This document shows positions 23,794 to 36,168 of a stretch of DNA of 64,000 bases, piece by piece; within the stretch, counting starts at the first letter, position 1, and each line of letters starts with the position of its first letter. The stretch lies in contig OY727098.1 of NCBI GenBank assembly GCA_963402885.1, positions 3,591,001-3,655,000 on the forward strand, written 5' to 3'. The stretch is from Antedon bifida. Lineage: Eukaryota; Echinodermata; Crinoidea; Comatulida; Antedonidae. The position numbers were made by a program, and so were the translations under genes. The notes beneath the pieces were generated by a model. It did not search any database. It was not told where the DNA came from and saw only the letters and a list, made by a program, of their open reading frames with translations.

Positions 23794-24140
23794 AAGTAGA
23801 ACCCCTATTAAGTGGACATAAAAGCACCTTAACCCTGTTTTCCTGTCGATCATTGAGTTGCGGTGAGTTGCGTTAAGTTGCATTAAGTTGCGTTGAGTTT
23901 AAAATCGTTTAAAATAAAATAACGATAATGATGATCGAGCCAGACCGCTAATATTCACACATAGTTCATAGTTTCTTGGTTCTCTCGAGCGTTGCTCCTT
24001 TTCCTGTAAAATAGTTGAATCCTGTCAATTCAACACAACTCAACGATCGACAGGAAAACATTTTTTAGGGATGCAACAAAGTGTCACCTTAGTAAGAGTT
24101 TCTTTGAATAGGGGTGTCCCAAAAAAGTGGTTCTATTGTA
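23794..24140. mobile_element. GTGTCC-rich TIR element, split by a second insertion
   Basis: The left end reads AAAGTAGAACCCCTATTAAG. The right end is its inverted partner, AGGGGTGTCCCAAAAAAGTG followed by GTTCTATTGTA. The ends match those of the 58.3-kb element. The middle (23836-24060) is a separate inverted-repeat element. No transposase is encoded. Confidence 0.55.
23836..24060. mobile_element. nested 225-bp inverted-repeat element
   Basis: The left end TGTTTTCCTGTCGATCATTG is matched at the right by the inverse of TGTTTTCCTGTCGATCGTTG, and the match continues as GAGTTG-type sequence for about 34 bp per arm. The left arm runs into tandem GAGTTGCGTT-like decamers (about 23855-23900). No target-site duplication could be settled. 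A poly-T/AGGG stretch at the right may belong to the element. Superfamily unknown. Confidence 0.6.
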
Positions 24141-26897
24141 TTTTTCATTTTACTTAAGTACTTTTTTTTAACTGTTATTAATTTTAATATCTCAAATGAA
24201 AACTACTATAATATTACTATATGCTATGTATATTATTTACTACTTTCAATTATTTATCTAGACATATTTAATTTATTTATATTTGTTCATTTTTACGCGT
24301 TAATTTTGTCATTTAAATCCAAATAATATATACCCACTTTTAACCAAAAGATTTATATCGTTATTATGGCCTACTTTGTGATATTTAATTAATGGCTTTT
24401 AATATATTGTAACTTTTTACTTAATAGACTGCTTCTGCCTCTCACTCTATGATTTACAAATGCTGTACTACTGTATCATTATCTGTTATGGCTCCCCTTT
24501 CACCTAGTTCTCGTACAACGAGCTTTGGGCCAATCAAATTAACAATGTCTCTACCCTGTTTTGTTACTAGGCATTTTACCTACAGACCTACTTAATTTCT
24601 AGGCCGCCCTAAAACCTCCCTGCTAAGTCTATTCTTCCTCTAATTACAATAAATTATAAAAACCTTATATGATTTATATCATCGTATATATAACAGATTA
24701 ATAGGTACATAGTTCAAGCCAATGGTGACAGTAGATCGGAGGGAAAGTTCTTCTTCATACTTAAGTCTCTCCTCATAATATTAATGTTGAAAGCGTAGCT
24801 GACCTATTCAACTGGTTCTGCCTAGTTGAATATAACAGTCGAATACCATGAAAATATTCTTCCCATTCAACTCATAAATATTCAATATCTTTATCATGAA
24901 TACGCTAGATCTATTACATTTTTTACCATTAAATTGTTATTATTCACAAAAAAAATAACTATAAAAATTTGAAGAAAAAAATTATACAATTGTAAACTTC
25001 AGAAAAATGAGTACTTAAGTAAATTTAAGCATGGGAATGAGCTCTGATATACAAGAAACTGTATTCATCTTCTAAAAAAGAATTTTAGACATGCAGCAAT
25101 TATGATTTAAATAAATAATGAGAAGAAGTGTCAAAAGTGTGAAAAAGACAAGTTTAAAATTAGTTTCAAAGAAGAAAAGATTAAAAATCCTAAAATGACA
25201 AATTTAGATACCCGTATGATATCTTGTTAATAAACAATCTTTTGATTCCAAAAAAAAAAAAAGATTTGTAATCAAACGTGGCAGAACCTGTTTAAGTATC
25301 ATTCACATGTACTTTGAATTTTCATTACATTAGAAAAAAAAAATGCAGTAAGTATTAAAAAACCTTGAACTTGTACAACTACAGCAGGCTTTACAATTCT
25401 TTTCTATCGTTTTACGATGAGAAATCTTTTTTAACGACAAGATTTTATTTCTACTAAATTATTTCTTCTAATACGTAATTCATGTTTTCAAAAATTGTAA
25501 AAATAATGCATTTCTAAGAATTGATGAGCACAGAGTGAATTAAAAAGGAAAGAAAGAATGAATTGTATTAATTTATTCTAAAAATAATTAAAAGCACGTA
25601 AAAGTAAATTTAACAAAAACATTAGCTTTCTTTCGTTTATTTTTTTCTAACTTGATTCAAAATGAAAAAGTAACAAAATGAAAAATATATATAAAATAAA
25701 CAAAGGGTCTAATATGGCTGAAATACTTTGATATTTTAAAATTAATAATTAATCATAATATTTTTTTAACTTCCAATACTGTATCTAAAACTGGAAAAAA
25801 TGAAAGAACAAAAAAATGATGTATGTTTTTTATTCAAAAATTTGTATATATGTTACTTCAGGTATTTTGTCTAAAGCATTCGTAAAATTAAATTGGTGCG
25901 TGCGTAACATTCTCCTGTCTACGTTTACCCTGTCTATACGATGGGTTAGGATATAATTAAGTGAAATCAGGTATCGATATAAAACAGTAGCCGGAGGATT
26001 GTTTTTAAGAAAAAACTAGGTTGCGATCATGTAGATATGTATAATAAAAAAAAAGATGACAGAATGCACATTACAAATAAAATGTAGATGCTCGATCAGT
26101 AACAAAATTTGACATTCTTTCAGTTAAATTATTTAAATTTTGCTATAAATTTTTTTTTATAAATAGTAACTTGTTAATGTTATTATGTAGTAATATAAAT
26201 AATATTTTTATTATTGACTGGTGTTGTTACTAGTATTCAGTATATTTTACTCAATAACAGTGTTATAAATAATAATAATAAAAGACAGTCTCAAGCTAAC
26301 AGCGCCACCCAACAGTAACATATTCCTATTTAGAGTGGTGTTACCATAAATATTTATATAAACATTCCAATAACAAAAATTATTTATTTAGTGCTACAGT
26401 AAATATCATTATTATTAGTTATTATTTTAATTTCATTTGATGTATTTATTTTACATTTATTTATATTAAAGAAGACAATACTGTACTATTTTTTAATTTG
26501 ATCATAATAAGTGAATTGATAATAATTTGAATAAAAATGTTATATTTATAAATTATTTTGTAATTTTCTCATATATATTTAGCCTTTTAGATGTATTTTT
26601 GGAAACTCCAATTTTTGAAAAATAAATAATAAATATAATAATTGTCTTTAATTGTTATATGTATTTGTATTTATATAATTAAATAAAAAGAGTCGATAAA
26701 AATTATATTTTAACATAAAGCATAACAATATAAACTTTGAATCTGTTAAAATTATAAGAATCTATTACACAATTTGTAATTATGGTTAAAAACCTTTGCA
26801 AAGTGAAAATCTCATAATTTGTCTTGCACGAATATACTCATCCATTTTTCATTAAAAGAAGCTCTTTCGGGTGTTTATACAGTCACTGTAAGCCTTA
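24141..26897. other. very A+T-rich DNA, nothing recognised
   Basis: Long stretches of A and T with scattered (ATA)n tracts, for example at 26263-26280. No supported gene or repeat. Confidence 0.5.
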
Positions 26898-26965
26898 AGG
26901 AAGATTTAAACCTCCGACCTTACAATTACGCTGGAGTGTAATGCTTAAGAGCCGCGCATTTACGT
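26898..26965 (-). repeat. tRNA-like SINE head, decayed
   Basis: On the minus strand AAATGCGCGGCTCTTAAGC is followed about 25 nt on by GGTCGGAGGTTTAAATCTTC, a box-B-like block. CpG content is higher than in the flanks. No body was recognised. Confidence 0.3.
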
Positions 26966-29900
26966 ATAACGTTAAGATTGGAATTATACATCATAACATC
27001 CCATTTCAAATATTAAAAAGGATGAAATGTTTATATAATGTTCGTCAAAGGTGGATTTGTAAAAATAATTTGTCTGAATAAAATGCAACTGAATGAACTT
27101 TGTGAAAGTTCACCAAGATGCTAGCTAGAACATATTTCAACCATTTTAGAAAATTGAATTTCATTTTATTAAAATAGTTATTTCAAACTATGTGCTCAGA
27201 AAGCAAATGTGATTATTTAGTTCAAAGTTATAATAGTTTAAAACATATTAATGTGAATCATTTATTCATACACTTTCTACTGATATATACTGTAGATTCC
27301 TTTTGTACCTGCTGTATATGACATATGTCTCCTAATAGTTTAGCTTAAATAAATAAAAACGTTCAGTTTAGTTAAGTGTACAGTTTTATTTGTAGAGGAA
27401 AAAAATAAACAAATACAAATTCAGATTTTATGTCTAGTTTTATCTTTTTGTGACATATGTAATAAAAATATGTAATTGTTTAATGTAATACTACCTTTTA
27501 TGTTGCGTTACAATGCTGGTCTCCAATTAAAAACCACTTTGCAATCACAGTTGTCTTTGGTAGCTTTGATCACTGCTTAGAATCACTTTCTGTACCCATA
27601 ATCTGCCATAGAGGTAGAGTTAATAGTAAATGGTTACATATTCGCATGTTATGTGGATTTAATGCAAAAGAATACAGGCTTCACTTTTGAGGAAATATAC
27701 AGACATAGGTTAGGAAGGAACGAAAGTCCGTCAAAAATCTGTATAGATATTTACTGTAGTTACATAAAAAGGAATTAAATATACAAGAATTCAATATTTA
27801 AACAATATATTAAAATGAATTGTTGACAACAGCAAGTAAATGAATATAGTGCATTGTTTGTGTGGAGTAATGAAACACAACCATAACCTAGTTTCACTTT
27901 AACAAACTAGTTGTTTATGAATATTCAAATACGTGTTTCATTAATTGTAACGATGTTTTGAAGTAAGTAGGCTAGTTTATCATATTATATTTGATGTTAA
28001 ATGATAATGATACATATTGATTATCTCTGTAGTGTAAATTATCTTAGTAAAACAATGATATTATTTACTTCTATATTGTTTAAAACATATTCAACATATG
28101 GGAAGCTACGGTAATGCTCTTTTCACTGATTGGACAGAAGGTTTACACAAGTATATTAGAGATGGTTTGTGAAAATAATAATCATAATTTCAGGTCCTAA
28201 CTTGGAAAAAATAAATATGAGGAAAATTTATTATAAGAGAGCTATCAAAAAAGAAAAATCAAATACAATCATAGAAGGCGCTATTTTAAATTATTGAGAA
28301 TCAGCATCTATAGTAAACAATGGGTATGTCAGGTGCATGGTACAGTGCTGATGTGAATTTCACCTATAGTTACCCAAAAGGGATCTATAGAACATAAATT
28401 GTAAATTGTTTTAAAATCGTTTATACTATATTTAAAACAATCAAAAGAAATTGCACCAAAGAACTTCTGTGATTATCAGAAGATTTTAGGTCTATAGTTT
28501 ACTACTCAGTTTGTGATTGACTTAGCAGGTTTATCCAGAAAGTTTGAAGGGATGAAGATGACCATATGATGGTGACAGGTGACATAATATAGTTTTTCTA
28601 GAGTTCTCATTCCCCCTCCTCATCCTCTCTATATGCTTTTCATTTCGGTAAGCATAATGTTTGTTTTGTTTCAATTAAGGGAGGTGCATCCTAAGCCTCC
28701 TAGAACAATCCTAACAGAATAATTGATTTCTTTATAATCCTATTGTCCATTTGAAGCTGATTACCAGCTGGTCAGCTGTTCAGTCTTAAAGTTTACCTAT
28801 TATAAATTGTATTATTAAACACATCACTGAAACAACATGGAAAAAATAAAAAAAATACTTTATCAACAAAATTGATTAGGCAAATGGAATTTGTTACATT
28901 ATTGAATATTCTTCAGATACATAGACATTTTATTTATCTTTCTTTACCCTACATAATAATCTTGTAAGATACCTTTTATTTGAATTGTGTTTTTGTTAAC
29001 TTTACCTTTTGTACTTTAAGTAATATTAGTGTACATACAGTAATTAGTGAATGTAATTGCTATACCTATAACACTGATTGAGTATTCAAAATATATTTCT
29101 AAGAAAGCAGAATCAATTAAAGTATCATAATGTTGAAATGATTGAGGTATTGATTAGTGTATTATTTTTTCATAAATAAAAAAAAAGATTTCTGAGAACG
29201 GGAGGAATCAATTATAGCATCCACATGTTTTAATGATAATAAGGTATTATTTGTACGGTTATTTTCTCATAATTGTTCAACATTTAAAAAACTATAAGTT
29301 TCAGAATCAATTGTTTGAAATATTGTATTCATGTAAATGTTAAAAATTATGACATGATATAAGAATGCAGAATGAAACAGAGCATTTTAATGTAAAAATT
29401 AAATTATAAAGAAATATATTGTATGTTAACAATTGAGAAAGTTAAAAGAAGTTATAAATCCGCTATTATAATGAAAAAAAAACTAATAAATTTCTTAAGG
29501 CACCATAAACAAGAGTTAATAATGTGAAAAGTACATTGTACTCATACACTGAAAACATTAAATACATTTTTAAAAAGTAATTGTTTATATATTCTCGGGA
29601 CTCATTAACGATTAACCTAAAGGCATACTGATTTCTTATATTTGTAATATCACAACAAGTTATTGTATATTAAAATATTATAATTATGAAATAAATTATT
29701 TCAATCACATCTTTCAGGATCTTAATTTCAGAATTTGGCATAGTCACAAAATGTATTTATTTGTTAGCATGTGCAGAGGTTTGTCATGCTCTATTGCATT
29801 CTGGTTTTTGGTGCTACAATACGGTTATAATTGGAAAATCCCTTGCAAATTATGATGAGATAATGATGATAATATTTGAAGAACAGATAATTAACAAAGC

Positions 29901-30178
29901 GGCAGGATTGAATAGCCTCTCATTTAACAACCAAAAATGGTCGATAGTCAGACAGATGAAATTGATCGGCCATCAAAAAACCTAGGGCCAGGATTATAGA
30001 CATATAGAAATTGTAAAAAGGCTTTAAAAAAGCAATAAATATTAAATGTACATCATTCAAGACACAAATAATAATGAAAGATTTGTCATAATTCTTTAGT
30101 CATAGAAACTTAATATAGACAACTTATTTACATCCTATAATAATGTATAAATATGCATGTCAATACTGATTGTACAAT
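26966..30178. other. A+T-rich unique DNA, nothing recognised
   Basis: No feature supported. A 74-codon open frame at 29761-29985 starts with TTG and has no domain. Confidence 0.5.
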
Positions 30179-30365
30179 ACAGAGTTTGTGGCTTGGTGGT
30201 TGTGATGCTTGGCTGCCAATCCTGGGTTCAAATCTGTCAGTATCAGGATTTTTTCTAATGACAATTTGTAACTTCACTCCCAAAGACTTGTACTAAGACT
30301 TTGTTTATGTAGAGCATCTTGTGTATATGTTTGTATTGTGAAACAGGATTGCCACCTTTAAGAAG
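30179..30365 (+). repeat. tRNA-derived SINE
   Basis: TGGCTTGGTGGTTGTGATGC is box-A/D-arm-like and GGTTCAAATCT at 30225-30235 is a good box B. The body continues with CAAAGACTTGTACTAAGAC and AGCATCTTGTGTATATG. It is not a functional tRNA: the acceptor arms do not pair. Confidence 0.55.
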
Positions 30366-30547
30366 AATAGTGAATGAATTCGCTTATGGTTATCCTTATG
30401 GCTATTTCCCTAAATATAAACAAAAAAAAAACTATAGATATTCTGCATTAAGGTTTATGAATATAACATTTAAATTCTACATGAATATAAATATTTCTCA
30501 TAACGATAACATTTTAAAAAAAGAATCAAATTCGGATTTCCAAAAAA

Positions 30548-30620
30548 GAAATAAACTTTACTTTATTTTCTTTTAGGAACACAAGATGTACCACAAACCC
30601 GGCTTTACTAGTGTTTATTC
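30548..30620 (+). repeat. dispersed repeat, copy 1
   Basis: ACTTTATTTTCTTTT, then GATGTACCACAAACC and ATTCAACA, match in the same order and spacing at 39380-39445. A two-copy dispersed repeat of unknown type, probably part of a longer element. Confidence 0.5.
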
Positions 30621-31478
30621 AACATGCAAATCTTAAACAATACAAAAAAGTATATGAAAACAAAATAAAATACTTTCTCCATACTGTTACTAAAATTGTT
30701 TCTATCGTTACCACTTTTGTAAATTTGTTTCTCTGACATGGAAGGAGGATGCCCTTATAGGACAAAACATCACTTAAGCTAAGGCCACCGGTGAAACACA
30801 CGGTGAAACTAATATACCCCTCTCCCACTCAACCATAAAACATCTCCCTCCCGCACTCTTCTTATTTTACACATGCCGCTATAAGCCCACAAATCATAAG
30901 ACAAGAGCAGCAATACTGTCAGACTACAATTTCCCGTAGGAGCCTATATCTAACCCTGCAATATTGCAATAATTAGCTATAAATATTAAAGACATCTTTC
31001 GATCTATAATCATAATTTTCAGGTCCAATAATTCATCACCTTACTGATGAGACAGCATAGGTGTTGAGCAGGCGGAATAGTAATAACAAAGATCTCATCG
31101 GATTCCATTACCAATTATACCACATTTTTTCTTTGTACTATAATGTATCAATTGTTACTAATGTTTCATACGTACATTTTTAATGTTTATGAATCATTAG
31201 TTATAGTTAAAGAAGCTCTGCAAAATTTCTTTCGGCTCGGTTTTACTTTATTTACTTATTATATATTATCTCTATGATTTATCATTTTAATTTAGCTGAC
31301 TGTTTCCTAGAACAAATTAATAAAGCCATATTTGGAGCATAATTGAATGAAATGCAAAACTGTATAGTATATTGTATAATTAATTAATTAGCCAAAAATA
31401 GATTTTTAATATAAGAAAATAAATTTAAAATACATATATTCTAAAAATTCTGTATTCAATGAAAACTGAATGGCCAAG
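30621..31478. other. unique DNA, nothing recognised
   Basis: 30720-30960 is less A+T-rich, with ACCGGTG and CTCCCTCCC blocks, but there is no frame or RNA signal. Confidence 0.45.
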
Positions 31479-31496
31479 ACGTTGCCATTGGCAACG
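31479..31496. promoter_or_regulatory. RFX X-box-like palindrome
   Basis: CGTTGCCATTGGCAACG occupies 31480-31496: arms CGTTGCCA and TGGCAACG around a single T. The half-sites GTTGCC and GGCAAC are those of RFX transcription factors, spaced 3 nt rather than the commoner 2. The site sits in a compositionally balanced stretch (about 31465-31640). Function is inferred from the motif alone. Confidence 0.4.
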
Positions 31497-32992
31497 GCCG
31501 TCTGTTCAATTTGCGTTATCGCTGGTCGAAAACAAAAGAAATCGCTAGCCACTCTCACAAGTCAGTCTGATATGTCAAGATACAATGAATGGACAAAAGA
31601 AATGTAATCTGTGCTAACAATCATTGGTTGAAAGTGTCCAGTGAAGCGGCTAACATACTTTCTTTGCTTTGTTTCTTGTCAAATTGATTGTTTACATCGG
31701 TGTTTTTATCTTTAGTAGGTTATGTTTGTTTTGTTCTTGAAATCAATCAGTCTAAAATAATGCCAACACATTACCTGTCAAAGTCTGTTCACAAGGTGTA
31801 TACTTTTATCTAGACTTAACAATAAAACTACACATATTTAATTTAGAAAATCTGGAGATTATCTTTTTACTAATAAGAACTAATCAAATTCTGGTGATTT
31901 TATTTTCATATTTATATTTTTTTTAAACCAGTTTTGTATGGCCGTTTACAACATAAATGTTATAAATGAAAAGAAAGGAGAAAAAAAACAACAAAATATA
32001 AATGTATTGCAGATTAAGTGCCTGTTTCTATTCAAAAGAACAGTTTTATTCGGTATTCGCACCCATATTTTTCCATGGTTGCTCTTGGTGAGCCAGATGT
32101 ACACCTTGAATTCTCCATGGTACAACCAAATACTGAAACCTCTTCCCAACAATTTTTAAGTATAGTAATAATTTATTGGCACTGCACTTTTTTTTTGTCA
32201 GTGGTGCATCCATAGAAACAAAGCAACAAAATATAAAATAAAAAAGAATAATACAACAATGGGAATGTACATTCCTACTAAAAAAAAAAACAAGACTACT
32301 TAAACCAACATCACAAGTTACAACTAATACCAATAGACTATATAGTACAGAAAAAAAAAAAAAAAAATAATAATAAAAAATAAATATAGTCATATCCAAA
32401 ATAAATATAGTCGTATCCATTATTGCAAATCTCTACTTTTAAATGTTTTGTTGTTGTCTTTTCTCCAACACCTCATTATAATTAAAATCGTCATGGATGA
32501 GTTACTTCTACTGTTAAATACATTTGATGGCAACAACAATAGTCATTATTCAAAAATGGTAATGTTAAAACAAACAAAACAAATGTAATTATCCCAAGAG
32601 AAAAGAATGTTGTGTTTTGTCTGGAAATCTATACAGAACTTTCTAATAAAGTTTCTATTTCTAAAAATGTTTATTTTGACAAAAAAACTAATTTTGATCA
32701 GTTTAATACTGTTTTAAAAAACTCCCACATAAACATTATGTAAATTGCATATATTAAAAAGCTTTACAATTACATACTTCAAAACGTTTTTATTCATTTA
32801 AGTAACTAAACAAGTTTGGAGTGCAGATTTTATTACTAACTCAGAAGCTATAAAAAATACATAAATAATACATAAAATGACATTTAGTACATAGATATAA
32901 AAAAACATTGAATATTTTAAATATAAAATCCTATTATGCATATTTAATACTAGGCATATTGAATAGTTCAAATGTATAATAATGAATGCTAC
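31497..32992. other. A+T-rich unique DNA, nothing recognised
   Basis: Contains A tracts at 32281 and 32350 and a short direct duplication ATAAATATAGTC(A/G)TATCCA at about 32381-32420. No supported gene. Confidence 0.5.
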
Positions 32993-33572
32993 AATGTACA
33001 ACAATAACAATGAATATAACAATGTATAACAATGAATATAACAATGTATAACAATGAATATAACAATGAATATAACAATGAATATAATAATGTATAACAA
33101 TGAATATAACAATGTATAACAATGAATATAACAATGAATATAACAATGTATAACAATGAATATAACAATGTATAACAATGAATATAACAATGAATATAAC
33201 AATGTATAACAATGAATATAACAATGTATAACAATGAATATAACAATGAATATAACAATGTATAACAATGAATATAACAATGAATATAACAATGTATAAC
33301 AATGAATATAACAATGAATATAACAATGAATATAACAATGTATAACAATGAATATAACAATGTATAACAATGAATATAACAATGTATATAACATTGAATA
33401 ACAATGAATATAACAATGTATAACAATGAATATAACAATGTATAACAATGAATATAACAATGTATAACAATGAATATAACAATGTATAACAATGAATATA
33501 ACAATGAATATAACAATGTATAACAATGAATATAACAATGTATAACAATAAATATAACAATGTATAACAATT
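32993..33572 (+). repeat. mosaic satellite of 10-bp and 12-bp units
   Basis: The array is made of two related words, AACAATGTAT (10 bp) and AACAATGAATAT (12 bp), in irregular order, giving mostly 22- and 34-bp spacings. A few single-base variants occur, for example near 33089 and 33390. Neither word contains a stop in any of the three minus-strand frames, so three overlapping 190-250 codon open frames arise. They are repeat artefacts, not genes. Confidence 0.95.
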
Positions 33573-34171
33573 AATTATTTTGATCAAGATAAGGAGTATG
33601 TAAAAGTGCATCCTTAGTATTTATGAAATAGCAAATACTATATTTACTTATTATCACAGATGGTTTTTGAAAGACATATTTCCATCGACATCATAATCTG
33701 TGTCCCGCCCCTTTCAGTCTACCACCAACAAACAATAAATCATAGCATAACAATTGTAATTTGATTAATATCAAAATAGCATTGTAACATTCACACTTCT
33801 AAATATGTTACCATTTTTGTGTGAAGAATTTTTCACTAATACATTCCCACACACAACAAATGATAAATTATGGTACACATAACGATCTAACGTGTACCAT
33901 AGAATAACTTGATTTAATTTTGAATACATTGTAAAAAACTGTGTCAATTATGATATAACAGTATAGAATTGAATATAAATAATAATTAAACTAACTAAAT
34001 AAAATGTTTTTCAAGATCAAACCATTTATTTACAGACAAAAATGGCCTACAAGGTATTGATTATTATACAAAAAATGAATGTTTATAAGTAGATATTTTC
34101 ATGAATTAATGAATTAACTGCTTCTAATAATACATGGATCTTATATGGCGCTTAATGCACAAAGTATCTAA
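33573..34171. other. A+T-rich unique DNA, nothing recognised
   Basis: No supported feature. Confidence 0.5.
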
Positions 34172-34293
34172 AGCATTGTCTACACTATCAAACTTTATGT
34201 GACAAAAAAAAATGTGATGTGCCCACATGGAAATGATGATGTCATTTCACTACCATATTTGGGGCACACTAGTTTGATAGTGTAGACGGAGTT
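34172..34293 (-). mobile_element. PIF/Harbinger-like MITE, copy 1 (122 bp)
   Basis: Ends are AGCATTGTCTACACTATCAA and its inverse TTGATAGTGTAGACGGAGTT. Directly outside both ends is TAA (34169-34171 and 34294-34296), the 3-bp TWA duplication typical of PIF/Harbinger elements. The body has AATGTGATGTGCCCA and ACCATATTTGGGGCAC. There is no coding capacity. Orientation is opposite to copies 3-5. Confidence 0.85.
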
Positions 34294-34319
34294 TAAGCCC
34301 TCTATTACTCCCATTATTT

Positions 34320-34505
34320 ATTGCATCAAAACACGTCTGGAAACATATGCTCATAATGTTGCAGCCAGTAATCAGCACAGTTGTGTTTTACCTATACCAG
34401 GTACAGTACCCATTTGTACATTTTGGTGGAGAGAGGCAAACGTAAGAAAAGTATCTTGCAATGCGGCGAGCTTTAGATTTTGACTGACGATCAGGGCCAA
34501 TAATA
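34320..34505 (-). repeat. minus-strand SINE body
   Basis: On the minus strand: CATTGCAAGATACTTTTCTT, TTTGCCTCTCTCCACC, TACAAATGGGTACTGTACC, then CTGTGCTGATTACTGGCTGC. The CTC..CACC..TACAAATGGGTAC block resembles the plus-strand SINE at 7.7-8.0 kb. The tRNA-like head near 34490 is decayed. Confidence 0.5.
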
Positions 34506-34889
34506 GCTATACTCAACGCAATTAAAATAGTATACCTCTTAGGAAACAAAATGTATACAAACGGTAATATTTTCTAATAATTCAAGCAAATTTTTGATTA
34601 GAAAAAGTGTATCCAATTACATGTAATATTTATAGAATTTTTATCAAATTCTTGTACTTATTTGACAGTAACATAAACACAATATTTTCTGAGAATTAAC
34701 GTCAATTAAGGTCAACAATGGAAATCTGCAGATATAATTACTGAAAATTATATAATACTAAAAAAATCAATGCAGACTGTTTGATTATCAAGAACTTATT
34801 CCCAAATGGAATAAATCATTCTATAAATATATTGCATTCTGAAAGTGTTTTAGATTAAAGAATAATATTGCATTATAATTTCCATATTC
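34506..34889. other. A+T-rich unique DNA, nothing recognised
   Basis: No supported feature. Confidence 0.5.
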
Positions 34890-34973
34890 ATATAATAATA
34901 AAAATGATAATAATGATAATGATGATGATTATGATGGTGATGATAATTATGATGATGATGATGATGGTAATGA

Positions 34974-35005
<32 letters not shown>

Positions 35006-35335
35006 GACGATGATGATAGTGAATGATGATGGTGGTAATGATGATGATGATGGTGGTGGTGGTTGTGATGATGATGATTAATGATGATGATGATGATGGC
35101 GACGATGATGATGATGGTGGTAATGATGATGATGATGACGATGGTGGTTGTGATGACAATTAATGATGATGATGATGATGATGAATGATGATTAATGATG
35201 ATGATGATGGTGACGATGATAATGAATGATGATGATGATGATGGTGATAATAATGATGATGATGGTGATGGTATTAAATGACGATAATGATGATGATGAT
35301 GATGGTGATGATGATAATGATGATGATAATGTATA
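34890..35335 (+). repeat. (GAT)n-type microsatellite, imperfect
   Basis: About 445 bp of GATGAT with GGT, AAT, GAC and TTA interruptions. Poly-His/Ser/Ile open frames on the minus strand follow from the repeat. LINE tails in this genome can end in (GAT)n (see 18643), so this array may have been seeded by such a tail. That origin is inference. Confidence 0.95.
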
Positions 35336-36023
35336 TGATGCCATACCAAAACAAAACCAACAATTATTCTATGATAAACCACATAACATGTTATATACCT
35401 AAAGCCAAATTATTTTCGTCATATCATAACAGACTTGTAAATTACGGACTCATTCACAGGTCTTGCACAGGTCTTCTTCACATTACAGTTCCTTGGTATA
35501 TACCAATTTAATTAGTATTGATCACAGACAAATCAACTCATTATTTAAATTGATGCTATTTTTGTGACTTGCTGTTTATTGAGGCAGACTATGGGTTAAC
35601 CTATTTGTGTTACAGCTTTTGTAAAATTTCACCTGCTTATTTTATTGTTGTTGACGCATTATATCTAATATTTAAAAAAGCTATTTGATATGTTTTAATG
35701 TAAAAATCAGTAAATTTTCAATTGTAATGATAAATCATTGTGTTCTCAGAAGAAATATAATTTAATGATTTAATACTACCATATCCGGTATTAATTGAGG
35801 ATAAAAACGGTAGGTGAACCATCTTTTGATTAAATGATTTTGATGTTGTAGTTTCCTGTAAGATAAAATAATAGGTAACGGTATATTATAAGTGCCACTT
35901 TCGCTTAAATAAATATACCATATTAAAACCACAGGATGGTGTGTGCCACAGTATCAAACATGTTTCCAAATAAAAGGTGTTGTTGAACGTTGAGTGTAAG
36001 CATAGAGGACCTTCATGGTGTAA
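35336..36023. other. A+T-rich unique DNA, nothing recognised
   Basis: No supported feature. Confidence 0.5.
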
Positions 36024-36168
36024 AGCTCTGTCTATCAAATTTTATGTGACAAAAAATGCGGTGTGCCCATATATGGACATGATGATGACTACCATATTTG
36101 GGCACATCACTACCATCTTTGGGCACATCACACTTTAGTCAAACTAGTTTGATAGTGTAGATAGAGCT
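36024..36168 (-). mobile_element. PIF/Harbinger-like MITE, copy 2 (145 bp)
   Basis: Ends are AGCTCTGTCTATCAAATTTT (a few bases lost after GTCTA) and TTTGATAGTGTAGATAGAGCT, with TAA at 36021-36023 and 36169-36171. Near 36090-36130 a segment of about 20 bp, TACCATATTTGGGCACATCA, is repeated as TACCATCTTTGGGCACATCA, lengthening this copy. Confidence 0.85.

Noticed and set aside
32798..33611. Three overlapping minus-strand open frames of about 190-250 codons
   Set aside because: All are translations of the AACAATGTAT/AACAATGAATAT satellite, which has no stop in any minus frame. The Ile/His/Tyr/Cys monotony and the overlap in three frames show they are not genes.
34888..35382. Poly-His/Ser/Ile minus-strand open frame of 164 codons
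   Set aside because: Translation of the (GAT)n microsatellite.
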